Shown: positions 1-5,038 of the stretch, piece by piece | Numbering within the stretch: position 1 is the first letter of the stretch | How the letters are laid out: each line of letters opens with the position of its first letter | From: Bacteroidales bacterium | Lineage (GTDB): Bacteria > Bacteroidota > Bacteroidia > Bacteroidales > UBA932 | NCBI GenBank assembly: GCA_016293535.1 | Contig: JAEDEB010000096.1 | Location: 1 to 5,217, forward strand | Direction: 5' to 3' | Length of the DNA stretch: 5,217 nucleotides | Notes under the pieces: model-generated | The model's input: only the letters and a program-made list of their open reading frames with translations | Databases searched by the model: none | What the model was told of the DNA's origin: nothing | Made by a program: the position numbers and the translations under genes

Positions 1-418
1 GGTAAACCTGCCCGTCGTGCCGACCGAGAGGCGCATAGCTCATTATGTCGTCGGGATGGACATCTTCGATGAATCTGTCAAGCGTCTTGCCCATGCCGCC
101 CAGAACCCTGATTTCGGGCAGGGAGGCATAGCGCACCCATTCGTATGAATATATGGTCCTGCCGCCCTTGTTCCACTTCCTTGCGGAAGAGAATTCGGAT
201 ACGGCAACCAAAGTTCCGACCGGATATGGGTGAGGGGCGTCGGGATCCTTCATCTCCTTTCCGCTGTACCGTGCGACGAAAATTCCGTACCTGTACCTGC
301 AGGCTGCATCCCCATAGAGGTGACAGACATCAAGGAAGGCCGAGGCCTCGGCCTTGTCGATGCGCCTTATCTCGCAGTTCCGCGCGAAGATGCTGTGGAA
401 TTTCTCCGGGTAACTCAT
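1..418 (-). CDS. Unrecognised conserved-looking protein, N-terminal part (3' end lies outside the window)
   Basis: Reading the minus strand from the ATG at 418-416 gives 139 uninterrupted codons to the window edge, starting MSYPEKFHSIFARNCEIRR. I do not recognise a named family with certainty. Visible features are a Tyr/Arg-rich stretch (CRYRYGIFVARYSGKEM, about residues 40-56), a hydrophobic strand followed by a basic segment (PVGTLVAVSEFSSARKW, about 66-82), a Ser-Tyr-Glu-Trp-Val-Arg-Tyr-Ala segment, then GGMGKTLDRFIEDVHPDDIMSY. The order strand, glycine turn, helix, then Pro-Asp-Asp-Ile-x-Ser-Tyr resembles the end of GNAT-like or phage Mom-like folds, but that is inference. There is no signal peptide or membrane segment, so it is probably cytosolic. 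It is transcribed divergently from umuDC, and a TAACTTTG promoter box lies 19 nt before the ATG, which supports the start. Plus-strand open frames over the same bases (145-540, 230-454) are less plausible. Confidence 0.72.
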   Translation of the reverse strand, partial: MSYPEKFHSIFARNCEIRRIDKAEASAFLDVCHLYGDAACRYRYGIFVARYSGKEMKDPDAPHPYPVGTLVAVSEFSSARKWNKGGRTIYSYEWVRYASLPEIRVLGGMGKTLDRFIEDVHPDDIMSYAPLGRHDGQVY

Positions 419-431
419 GCTGGACTTTTTG

Positions 432-442
432 CTTTGGCAAAG
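432..442. repeat. 11-bp palindrome CTTTG-G-CAAAG between the divergent promoters
   Basis: This is a perfect inverted repeat with 5-bp arms centred on base 437. It contains the umuD -33 TTTG and part of the leftward -7 box. It could be an operator, but it may simply arise because the two outward promoters supply TTTG and its complement CAAA next to each other. Confidence 0.4.
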
Positions 443-465
443 TTAGGATTTTGAGCATATCTTTG
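433..465 (+). promoter_or_regulatory. Bacteroides-type promoter of the umuDC operon
   Basis: TTTG at 433-436 and TATCTTTG at 458-465 are separated by exactly 21 nt, matching the TTTG-N19-21-TAnnTTTG promoter described for Bacteroidota. Transcription would begin at about 470-473, giving a leader of about 25 nt to the ATG at 497. This makes the upstream TTG at 473 an unlikely start. The -33 box sits beside the -7 box of the opposing promoter (438-445), so polymerase binding at the two should interfere. Confidence 0.65.
438..445 (-). promoter_or_regulatory. Bacteroides-type -7 box for the leftward gene
   Basis: The minus strand reads TAACTTTG here, an exact match to the Bacteroidota -7 consensus TAnnTTTG, ending 19 nt before the leftward ATG. 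No convincing TTTG is found 19-21 nt further upstream (the minus strand there reads about TTACTC), so the -33 element is weak. The leader would be only about 12 nt. Confidence 0.5.
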
Positions 466-473
466 AGTAATTT

Positions 474-481
474 TGTGCACA
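474..481. repeat. 8-bp palindrome TGTGCACA at the expected umuDC transcription start
   Basis: This perfect palindrome lies 9-16 bases after the -7 box, where a repressor would block initiation. Eight bases is short, and I see no second copy in the window, so an operator role is only a possibility. It does not match the E. coli LexA box (CTG-N10-CAG). Confidence 0.3.
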
Positions 482-496
482 GACAATTCCGGTATA

Positions 497-958
497 ATGG
501 CAGACACTATAGAAATAGAAGGCATACTCGAAGAGGGTGAGCAGGCTTTTATGGCGGCAATGGCCGCCGAGAGCATACACGCCGGTTTTCCTTCGCCCGC
601 ACAGGATTACATGAACCGCTGCATAGACCTGAACAGGGAACTGGTGCGTCATCCGGCTTCCACTTTCTACGGCCGTGTGGTCGGTGACTCGATGATAGAG
701 GCGGGCGTGGAAGAGGGAGACATACTGGTGATTGACAAGTCCATAACCCCGTCTGAAGGAGATATGGCCGTCTGTTTCCTCGACGGAGAATTCGCGCTCA
801 AGCGTGTGTCTTTCTCAGACCCCGCAGGGTCATCGGAAAAGGGGCTGTGGCTTCTCCCGGCCAACCCGAAATACAGCCCCATCAGGGTGAGTGAGGAGGA
901 GAATTTCACCGTGTGGGGAGTTGTGACCTATGTAATCAAGAAGACCTGGCGCAGATGA
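497..958 (+). CDS. umuD: UmuD, self-cleaving subunit of translesion DNA polymerase V
   Basis: This 153-residue protein belongs to the LexA/UmuD S24 peptidase family. In this family RecA-ssDNA filaments stimulate self-cleavage, and the processed UmuD' dimer joins UmuC to form the error-prone polymerase V. The cleavage site reads HAGFPSPAQDY with the scissile bond Ala29-Gly30; E. coli UmuD has Cys24-Gly25. The nucleophile is Ser65 in VVGDSMIEAG and the general base is Lys102 in GEFALKR, with the family-typical spacing. The C-terminal dimer strand NPKYSPIRV...VWGVVTYVIK also aligns with E. coli UmuD. It lacks the HTH domain of LexA. ATG 497 is preferred over an in-frame TTG at 473 because it leaves a normal leader after the promoter at 433-465. 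Its stop overlaps the umuC start as ATGA, so the two are one translationally coupled operon. SOS induction is known for the family; no recognisable SOS box is seen here. Confidence 0.95.
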   Translation: MADTIEIEGILEEGEQAFMAAMAAESIHAGFPSPAQDYMNRCIDLNRELVRHPASTFYGRVVGDSMIEAGVEEGDILVIDKSITPSEGDMAVCFLDGEFALKRVSFSDPAGSSEKGLWLLPANPKYSPIRVSEEENFTVWGVVTYVIKKTWRR

Positions 959-2229
959 GGTACGCCCTTGTGGACTGCAACAATTTCTTTGTTTCCTGCG
1001 AGAGGGTGTTCCAGCCTGCGCTTGAGAACAAGGCTGTCGTCGTTCTGAGCAACAACGACGGTTGTGTCGTGGCCAGAAGCAACGAGAGCAAGGCCATGGG
1101 CATAAAGATGGGAACCCCTTTCTTCCAGATCCGTCATCTCGTGGATGCGGGCCGTCTGGTGGCCTGTTCATCCAATTACGCCCTGTACGGAGACCTTTCC
1201 GCAAGAGTTATGTCCATACTTTCCGAAGCTGTGCCGAAGATAGAGATATATTCCATAGACGAGGCTTTCCTCCAGATCGATGGCATACCCGAGGAAAGGC
1301 TTCCGCAGCTGTGCAGGGACCTTGTTCGCAGGATAAGGCAGTGGGTGGGGATTCCCGTGAGCATAGGCGTGGCTCCGACAAAGACCCTTGCGAAGATTGC
1401 CAGTCATTTCGCAAAGAGATACAAGGGCTACAAGGGAGTATGTTTCATCGACAACGAGCAGCGCCGTCTCAAGGCCCTCAGCCTGACCCCGATAGGGGAT
1501 GTGTGGGGAGTGGGACGCCGTATTGCGCCCCGTCTCGAGTCCGTTTCTGTCCATACGGCCCTCGATTTCGTTGCCCGTCCGCAGGAATGGGTACGGGGTA
1601 ATTTCGGCCTTTCGTGCGCACGGACCTGGGCGGAACTGTGCGGCATTCCTGCGGTCGACGAGGAGACCGGGGATGCACGCAAGTCAATATGCACCTCACG
1701 TTCCTTCGCCGATATGACGGACAGTCTGCAGGATCTGCAGCAAAGGGTAGCCGCTTTCGCATCCGAATGCTCACGTAAGCTGCGCGAAGAGGGCACTGCG
1801 GCGTCCGAAATCACGACCTTCCTGTATACCAACCGTTTCCGCGAGGATCTGGACCAGTATTTCCCCTCCGCGACCATACGCCTGCCAATGGCCACGTCCA
1901 GCGTCCGCGAGGTCGTCGGGGCGGCGTTGAGGGGACTGCGCGCCGTGTACCGCCCGGGATTCCAGTACAAAAAGGCCGGAGTCATCGTTTCCCGCATCAT
2001 ACCGGCCGATTCCGTGCAGGCTTCGCTCTTTGACGTCGATTACAGCCAGAGGACGAAGAACGACAGACTTTCGGATGTCATCGACAAGGTCAATTCCCTC
2101 GGCTACGGACGTACAGATCTCGTCCACCTGGCGGTCCAGGACGGCGGACACTATTCGGAAGTCCTCAGGCGCGAACACTGTTCCCGCCTGTATACCACCT
2201 CTTTGGACGACATAATTGATGTTCATTGA
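955..2229 (+). CDS. umuC: UmuC, catalytic subunit of DNA polymerase V (Y-family)
   Basis: At 424 residues this is almost the same length as E. coli UmuC (422). It inserts nucleotides opposite damaged bases as the UmuD'2C complex. The palm motifs are intact: Asp7 in LVDCNNFFVSCERVFQP, and Asp102-Glu103 in YSIDEAFLQID, the metal-binding carboxylates. The fingers segment NNDGCVVARSNESKAMGI follows the first motif. Thumb and helix-hairpin-helix features are SIGVAPTKTLAKIASHFAK and VWGVGRRIAPRL. Near residues 355-359 QASLF matches the QLxLF-type motif that binds the DNA sliding clamp. The last roughly 60 residues (LGYGRTDLVHLAVQD to SRLYTTSLDDIIDV) match the C-terminal extension of UmuC proteins (DUF4113) rather than DinB. 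The start is the ATG overlapping the umuD stop; an in-frame upstream GTG/ATG region inside umuD adds non-conserved residues. No frameshift or missing key residue is seen, so the polymerase should be active. Confidence 0.96.
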   Translation: MRYALVDCNNFFVSCERVFQPALENKAVVVLSNNDGCVVARSNESKAMGIKMGTPFFQIRHLVDAGRLVACSSNYALYGDLSARVMSILSEAVPKIEIYSIDEAFLQIDGIPEERLPQLCRDLVRRIRQWVGIPVSIGVAPTKTLAKIASHFAKRYKGYKGVCFIDNEQRRLKALSLTPIGDVWGVGRRIAPRLESVSVHTALDFVARPQEWVRGNFGLSCARTWAELCGIPAVDEETGDARKSICTSRSFADMTDSLQDLQQRVAAFASECSRKLREEGTAASEITTFLYTNRFREDLDQYFPSATIRLPMATSSVREVVGAALRGLRAVYRPGFQYKKAGVIVSRIIPADSVQASLFDVDYSQRTKNDRLSDVIDKVNSLGYGRTDLVHLAVQDGGHYSEVLRREHCSRLYTTSLDDIIDVH

Positions 2230-2248
2230 ATAATTTTCATTACTTTTG
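2216..2248 (+). promoter_or_regulatory. Probable promoter of pgi
   Basis: TACTTTTG at 2241-2248 fits the Bacteroidota -7 box TAnnTTTG. A partial -33 element, TTGA at 2216-2219 inside the end of umuC, lies 21 nt upstream. Initiation near 2255 would give a leader of about 130 nt before the pgi ATG. The -33 match is imperfect, so confidence is moderate. Confidence 0.5.
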
Positions 2249-2253
2249 CGGAG

Positions 2254-2272
2254 TTCTTAAATTTTTTAAGAA
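2254..2272. repeat. AT-rich inverted repeat TTCTTAA-N5-TTAAGAA after umuC
   Basis: Arms 2254-2260 and 2266-2272 are exact complements around ATTTT. The stem can continue outward (GAG/CTT) past one bulged A. It lies 25 bases after the umuC stop and at the predicted pgi transcription start. It could be a weak umuC terminator, an operator, or the first hairpin of the pgi leader. It has no following T-run and a low-GC stem, so it is not a convincing intrinsic terminator. Confidence 0.45.
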
Positions 2273-2273
2273 A

Positions 2274-2386
2274 CTTCCTGAAATTTTTGGAATTCCCGGG
2301 AAGTGAACCTTGCACGGTTTTTTGTTTCGCGGCCGAGCAGGCTTCCGGGTTACAGTATAACTTGCGAAACTTCAGACAGCTTAGAA
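2274..2386 (+). promoter_or_regulatory. Structured leader upstream of pgi (candidate cis-regulatory RNA)
   Basis: This gene-free stretch holds several complementary segments. CCCGGGAAG (2295-2303) can pair with CTTCCGGG (2342-2349) with one bulged G. GTTTCGC (2324-2330) can pair exactly with GCGAAAC (2364-2370), which ends 16 nt before the pgi ATG. These two helices interleave, so they would be mutually exclusive or form a pseudoknot. The first arm also contains the 10-bp self-palindrome TTCCCGGGAA (2293-2302). I do not recognise a known riboswitch class, and the regulatory role is inference. Confidence 0.35.
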
Positions 2387-3739
2387 ATGTTGAAAGTAAA
2401 TCTTGAAGGATGCAAGTCCTTCGTGTCCGAGGAGCAGTATAGGGAGTATGTCGGCAAGGCTCTCGCAGCTCTCGATGTCCTTGAGTCTGAGACCGGTGCC
2501 GGCAACGATTTCGTGGGTTGGAAGCATCTTCCTTCCATAAACAGCAAGAACTCCCTCGTGGATGAATGCGAGCAGATTCGAGACAGCTGGAAGGCAAAGG
2601 GCGTGGACCTTGTTGTCGTCATAGGGATAGGCGGCTCCTATCTCGGAGCCAAGTGCGCCATCGAGGCTCTCAAGCATCCGTTTTCAAGCCTCCTTTCCGG
2701 AAAGAAGGATGCTCCTGAAGTTGTCTTTGCAGGACAGAACCTCTCCGAGGAGTACATCTGCGAACTTATGGACCTCGTCAGGGAACGCAATGTCGCTACC
2801 GTGGTCATCTCCAAGTCCGGTACCACCACCGAGCCGGCTGTTGCTTTCCGCATCATAAAGCAGTACATCGAGAATACCTACGGCAAGGCTGAGGCTGCCG
2901 AGAGGATTGTGGCAGTTACTGACAAGGCAAGGGGAGCTCTCAAGAGTCTCTCTACCCAGGAAGGCTACAAGACTTTTGTTATAGAGGACAATGTGGGTGG
3001 CCGTTATTCTGTTCTTACTCCGGTAGGAATGCTTCCTATCATCCTTGCCGGCTATGATATGCGCGCGATGCTTGCGGGTGCTCTCGAGATGGAGGAGCTC
3101 TGCTCAAGACCTTGCGCCGAAACCAACCCGGCGCTTCAGTATGCAGCGATGCGCAACCTGCTTTATTCCGAGTTCGGAAAGAAGATAGAGATTCTCGTAA
3201 GTTTCAATCCTAAGTTCCAGTATCTTGGAGAGTGGTGGAAGCAGCTTTACGGAGAGTCCGAGGGCAAGGACGGCAAGGGTATATTCCCTGCGTCCGTAAT
3301 ATGCACCACCGACCTTCACTCGATGGGCCAGTATATCCAGGATGGCGAGCGCATACTCATGGAGACGGTCGTGACGGTGGAAAATGCTCAGCGCAGTATG
3401 GTCATAGAGGCTGACGGACAGAACCTGGACGGTCTCAACTTCCTCGCAGGCAAGCACGTTGAGGAATGCAACGCGATGGCTGAACTCGGCACCAAACTCG
3501 CGCACATCGACGGAGGTGTTCCTCAGCTTCAGTTAAGCATAGACAAGATTGACGAGTACAATCTCGGCGCAATCTTCTATTTCTTCGAGAAGGCTTGCGG
3601 CATCAGCGCATATGTGCTGGGCGTGAATCCGTTCAACCAGCCTGGCGTGGAGGCTTACAAGAAGAATATGTTCGCTCTTCTGGACAAGCCTGGCTATGAG
3701 GAGCAGTCCGCTGCCATCCGTGCCCGTCTCGCGGAGTAA
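2387..3739 (+). CDS. pgi: Glucose-6-phosphate isomerase
   Basis: This cytosolic enzyme interconverts glucose-6-phosphate and fructose-6-phosphate at the top of glycolysis and in gluconeogenesis. The 450-residue length is typical of the short bacterial form. The first SIS domain shows VIGIGGSYLGAK (about 78-89) and the phosphate-binding ISKSGTTTEPAVAFR (141-155). Both family signatures are present: DNVGGRYSVLTPVG (201-214) and FNQPGVEAYK (416-425). The catalytic residues are Glu290 (YGESEGK), His311 (DLHSMGQ) and Lys425, the same numbers as quoted for the Bacillus stearothermophilus enzyme. The start is ATG 2387, giving MLKVNLEG, which matches family N-termini; the frame stays open upstream to a GTG at 2303, but those 28 residues are not family-like. 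The gene is probably transcribed alone from 2216-2248, with a structured leader, and ends at the hairpin 3754-3807. The reading frame is intact. Confidence 0.97.
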   Translation: MLKVNLEGCKSFVSEEQYREYVGKALAALDVLESETGAGNDFVGWKHLPSINSKNSLVDECEQIRDSWKAKGVDLVVVIGIGGSYLGAKCAIEALKHPFSSLLSGKKDAPEVVFAGQNLSEEYICELMDLVRERNVATVVISKSGTTTEPAVAFRIIKQYIENTYGKAEAAERIVAVTDKARGALKSLSTQEGYKTFVIEDNVGGRYSVLTPVGMLPIILAGYDMRAMLAGALEMEELCSRPCAETNPALQYAAMRNLLYSEFGKKIEILVSFNPKFQYLGEWWKQLYGESEGKDGKGIFPASVICTTDLHSMGQYIQDGERILMETVVTVENAQRSMVIEADGQNLDGLNFLAGKHVEECNAMAELGTKLAHIDGGVPQLQLSIDKIDEYNLGAIFYFFEKACGISAYVLGVNPFNQPGVEAYKKNMFALLDKPGYEEQSAAIRARLAE

Positions 3740-3753
3740 GGATCAGCTGAAAG

Positions 3754-3807
3754 AAAAAAAGGGGATGACTCTGAAAGTCCACAGGGACTTGGAGTTCATC
3801 CTCTTTT
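3754..3807. terminator. Bidirectional intrinsic terminator between convergent genes
   Basis: A long imperfect hairpin: the left arm AAAAAAAGGGGATGA (3754-3768) through GTCC (3777-3780) pairs with GGAC (3785-3788) through TCATCCTCTTTTT (3796-3807) around a short ACAG loop. The A-run on the left and T-run on the right give a U-tract for transcripts from either side. This fits its place 15 bases after the pgi stop and 43 bases past the end of the leftward hydrolase gene. Confidence 0.85.
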
Positions 3808-3849
3808 TCTGTGAGCAACGCTGCAGTCGCGATTTTTCTTGAAGATTGC

Positions 3850-4401
3850 TCAGAACGCAGCGATGAGTTCCTCGTTGGTGTAGGCGTCGGCACCGTAGCA
3901 GGTCTTCAGATATGCAAGACCGTTGAGGTAGTCTTCCTCGGTAAAGGAGTCGGTAGCCTCTTTTGCCACTACGACATCGTATCCGAGACAGAAGGCATCT
4001 GCGGAGGTGTGGCGTACGCACATGTGGGTGTGAAGCCCAGTCATGATGACAGTCTTGACGCCAAGTTCCTGGAGGAGAATGTCGAGATCAGTCTGGAAGA
4101 AGCCGCTGTAGCGCCTTTTCGGTACCACATAATCCTTGTCGCAGAGATTGAGCTCAGGTATCACCTCGGCTCCCTTAGTTCCGGCTATGGCGTGGTCGCC
4201 CCAGATCTTCAGTTCGCGGTCGATGCCAGGGCGGTGTGCATCATTGCAGAAAATTACTGGTACTCCCGCCTTGCGGGCAGCGTCGAGGAGTTGTGCTGTA
4301 GCAGGGACGATTGCTTTTCCTCTGTCGCAAGTAAGTGCTCCGGTCACGAAGTCGTTAAGCATATCGACCACGAGGATCGCCGGTTTGTCAAGTTTGTTCA
4401 T
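3850..4401 (-). CDS. Isochorismatase-family cysteine hydrolase, possibly nicotinamidase-like
   Basis: This 183-residue protein has the isochorismatase/nicotinamidase fold. The catalytic triad is visible: Asp13 in AILVVDMLNDF, Lys95 in VVPKRRYSGF and Cys128 in THMCVRHT. Residues Asp54 and His56 (CNDAH) and His70 (WGDHAIAGT) match the metal-binding positions of nicotinamidases, and GDHAIAGTKGAEVIPEL is typical of that branch. Family members hydrolyse amides or vinyl ethers such as nicotinamide, isochorismate or N-carbamoyl compounds, so the substrate cannot be fixed from sequence. A nicotinamidase (nicotinamide to nicotinate, NAD salvage) is the best single guess. There is no signal peptide, so it is cytosolic. 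The start at 4401 gives the hydrophobic first strand within ten residues, normal for the family. It is a single gene, convergent with pgi and divergent from the rhodanese gene. The 208-codon plus-strand frame across it is a shadow without family features. Confidence 0.92.
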   Translation of the reverse strand: MNKLDKPAILVVDMLNDFVTGALTCDRGKAIVPATAQLLDAARKAGVPVIFCNDAHRPGIDRELKIWGDHAIAGTKGAEVIPELNLCDKDYVVPKRRYSGFFQTDLDILLQELGVKTVIMTGLHTHMCVRHTSADAFCLGYDVVVAKEATDSFTEEDYLNGLAYLKTCYGADAYTNEELIAAF

Positions 4402-4428
4402 TCTTTTCGAGTGTTAAAAATTGAAGGG

Positions 4429-4436
4429 CAAATTTA
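4429..4436 (-). promoter_or_regulatory. Bacteroides-type -7 box for the cysteine hydrolase gene
   Basis: The minus strand reads TAAATTTG, matching TAnnTTTG, 27 bases before the ATG at 4401. No TTTG lies at the ideal 19-21 nt upstream; the only nearby one is too close. The box overlaps the end of the first copy of the 18-nt direct repeat. Confidence 0.45.
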
Positions 4437-4450
4437 GTAATCTTCAAAAA
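4433..4450. repeat. 18-nt direct repeat, copy 1 (TTTAGTAATCTTCAAAAA)
   Basis: This sequence is repeated exactly at 4536-4553, 103 bases downstream in the same orientation. The identity extends upstream as CAAAT if a 2-base insertion (AT) in copy 2 is allowed. Copy 1 covers the stretch just upstream of, and 4 bases into, the -7 box of the leftward hydrolase promoter, where a regulator could affect initiation. Confidence 0.75.
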
Positions 4451-4512
4451 ATAAGCTGCATCATCTTATGAATATCTTTCCGGGCCATCGCTTAAAATTC
4501 CGGCCTATTGTG

Positions 4513-4520
4513 TATCTTTG
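4513..4520 (+). promoter_or_regulatory. Bacteroides-type -7 box for the rhodanese gene
   Basis: TATCTTTG is an exact TAnnTTTG match, 47 bases before the ATG at 4568, predicting a leader of about 40 nt. The -33 region (around 4488-4494) is a poor match to TTTG. The same octamer serves as the -7 box of umuDC at 458-465. Confidence 0.5.
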
Positions 4521-4535
4521 AAATAATTCCAAATA

Positions 4536-4553
4536 TTTAGTAATCTTCAAAAA
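4536..4553. repeat. 18-nt direct repeat, copy 2, in the rhodanese leader
   Basis: This is the exact second copy of the sequence at 4433-4450. It lies in the predicted 5' leader and ends 14 bases before the rhodanese ATG. Its AGTAAT (4539-4544) can pair with ATTACT (4553-4558) to form a 6-bp hairpin with an 8-nt loop; copy 1 lacks that right arm. It may be an operator, a leader element or a duplicated remnant. Confidence 0.75.
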
Positions 4554-4567
4554 TTACTTAACTGTTT

Positions 4568-4969
4568 ATGAGAAAATATATTTCGATACTGATAATGAGC
4601 CTTTCTTTCTTCTCCCTATTCGCCCAAGGCGGCAAGAGTTTCAGGACTGTTGGCGTGGATGAGTTTGCATCATATACGGCTAAGCCAGGGGTGACGGTCC
4701 TTGACGTGCGTACTCCGGCCGAGCACCTGCAGGGTTTCATTCCCGGAACTGACCTGAATATAGACGTGCTCGAAGATTCCTTTGCTTCCGAGGCAGTTGC
4801 CAAACTGCCGAAGGGGGCTCCAGTGGCCCTGTACTGCAGGAGCGGTAACAGGAGCAAGTCGGCGGCGCGAATACTTTCTTCCAAGGGGTATTCGGTAATA
4901 GAACTCGGCAGCGGCTTCAACGGCTGGGTCTCCTCCGGCCGGAAGGTTTCCAAACCCAAGACAAAGTAG
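4568..4969 (+). CDS. Exported single-domain rhodanese-like sulfurtransferase
   Basis: This 133-residue protein begins MRKYISILIMSLSFFSLFAQ, a short basic start, a hydrophobic core and a probable signal peptidase I site after Ala19 (SLFA-Q), so the mature protein should be periplasmic. A single rhodanese domain follows: FRTVGVDEFASY (about 25-36), the LDVRTPAEHLQGFIPG strand-turn (45-60) and the active loop CRSGNRS with nucleophile Cys90, then YSVIELGSGFNGW (108-120). Rhodanese domains carry a persulfide on this cysteine and move sulfane sulfur to acceptors such as cyanide or thiols; the true acceptor here is unknown. Overall it resembles PspE-type periplasmic rhodaneses. The usual His of GHIPGA is Phe57 here. 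The start is fixed by the signal peptide. It has its own promoter box at 4513-4520 and is followed after 69 bases by a convergent gene, so it is probably monocistronic. Confidence 0.92.
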   Translation: MRKYISILIMSLSFFSLFAQGGKSFRTVGVDEFASYTAKPGVTVLDVRTPAEHLQGFIPGTDLNIDVLEDSFASEAVAKLPKGAPVALYCRSGNRSKSAARILSSKGYSVIELGSGFNGWVSSGRKVSKPKTK

Positions 4970-5038
4970 TCTTTCATATATTACCTGACCTGGGCTGGCT
5001 GCGTTGCTTATCCTTTACGAAGGCAGCGAAGGCTGATG

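Noticed and set aside
473..496. Extended umuD start at TTG 473
   Set aside because: It would place the start codon almost on the transcription start and add eight residues with no family resemblance. ATG 497 is a better fit.
145..540. Plus-strand open frames over 145-540 and 230-454
   Set aside because: They run antisense to the leftward gene, which has motif-like content and a promoter box. Their translations are rich in Arg, Cys and Ser, typical of shadow frames, and the first runs into umuD.
2356..2364. TATAACTTG as a second pgi promoter
   Set aside because: It does not fit TAnnTTTG (it has CTTG where TTTG is needed) and has no -33 element. The box at 2241-2248 is better.
3811..4437. 208-codon plus-strand frame opposite the cysteine hydrolase
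   Set aside because: The minus strand has a complete catalytic triad and family length. The plus-strand frame has no recognisable motif and starts inside the terminator region.
4468..4521. 17-codon ORF (MNIFPGHRLKFRPIVYL) after repeat copy 1, at a distance similar to that of the rhodanese ATG after copy 2
   Set aside because: It has no promoter box upstream on the plus strand, its stop overlaps the rhodanese -7 box, and the peptide has no recognisable features. It is probably chance.
4970..5038. Possible terminator hairpin (GCTGC...GCAGC) between the rhodanese and Rpn genes
   Set aside because: The stem is five pairs with a loop of about 20 nt and no U-run on either strand. The repeated GAAGGC there is too short to call a repeat element.
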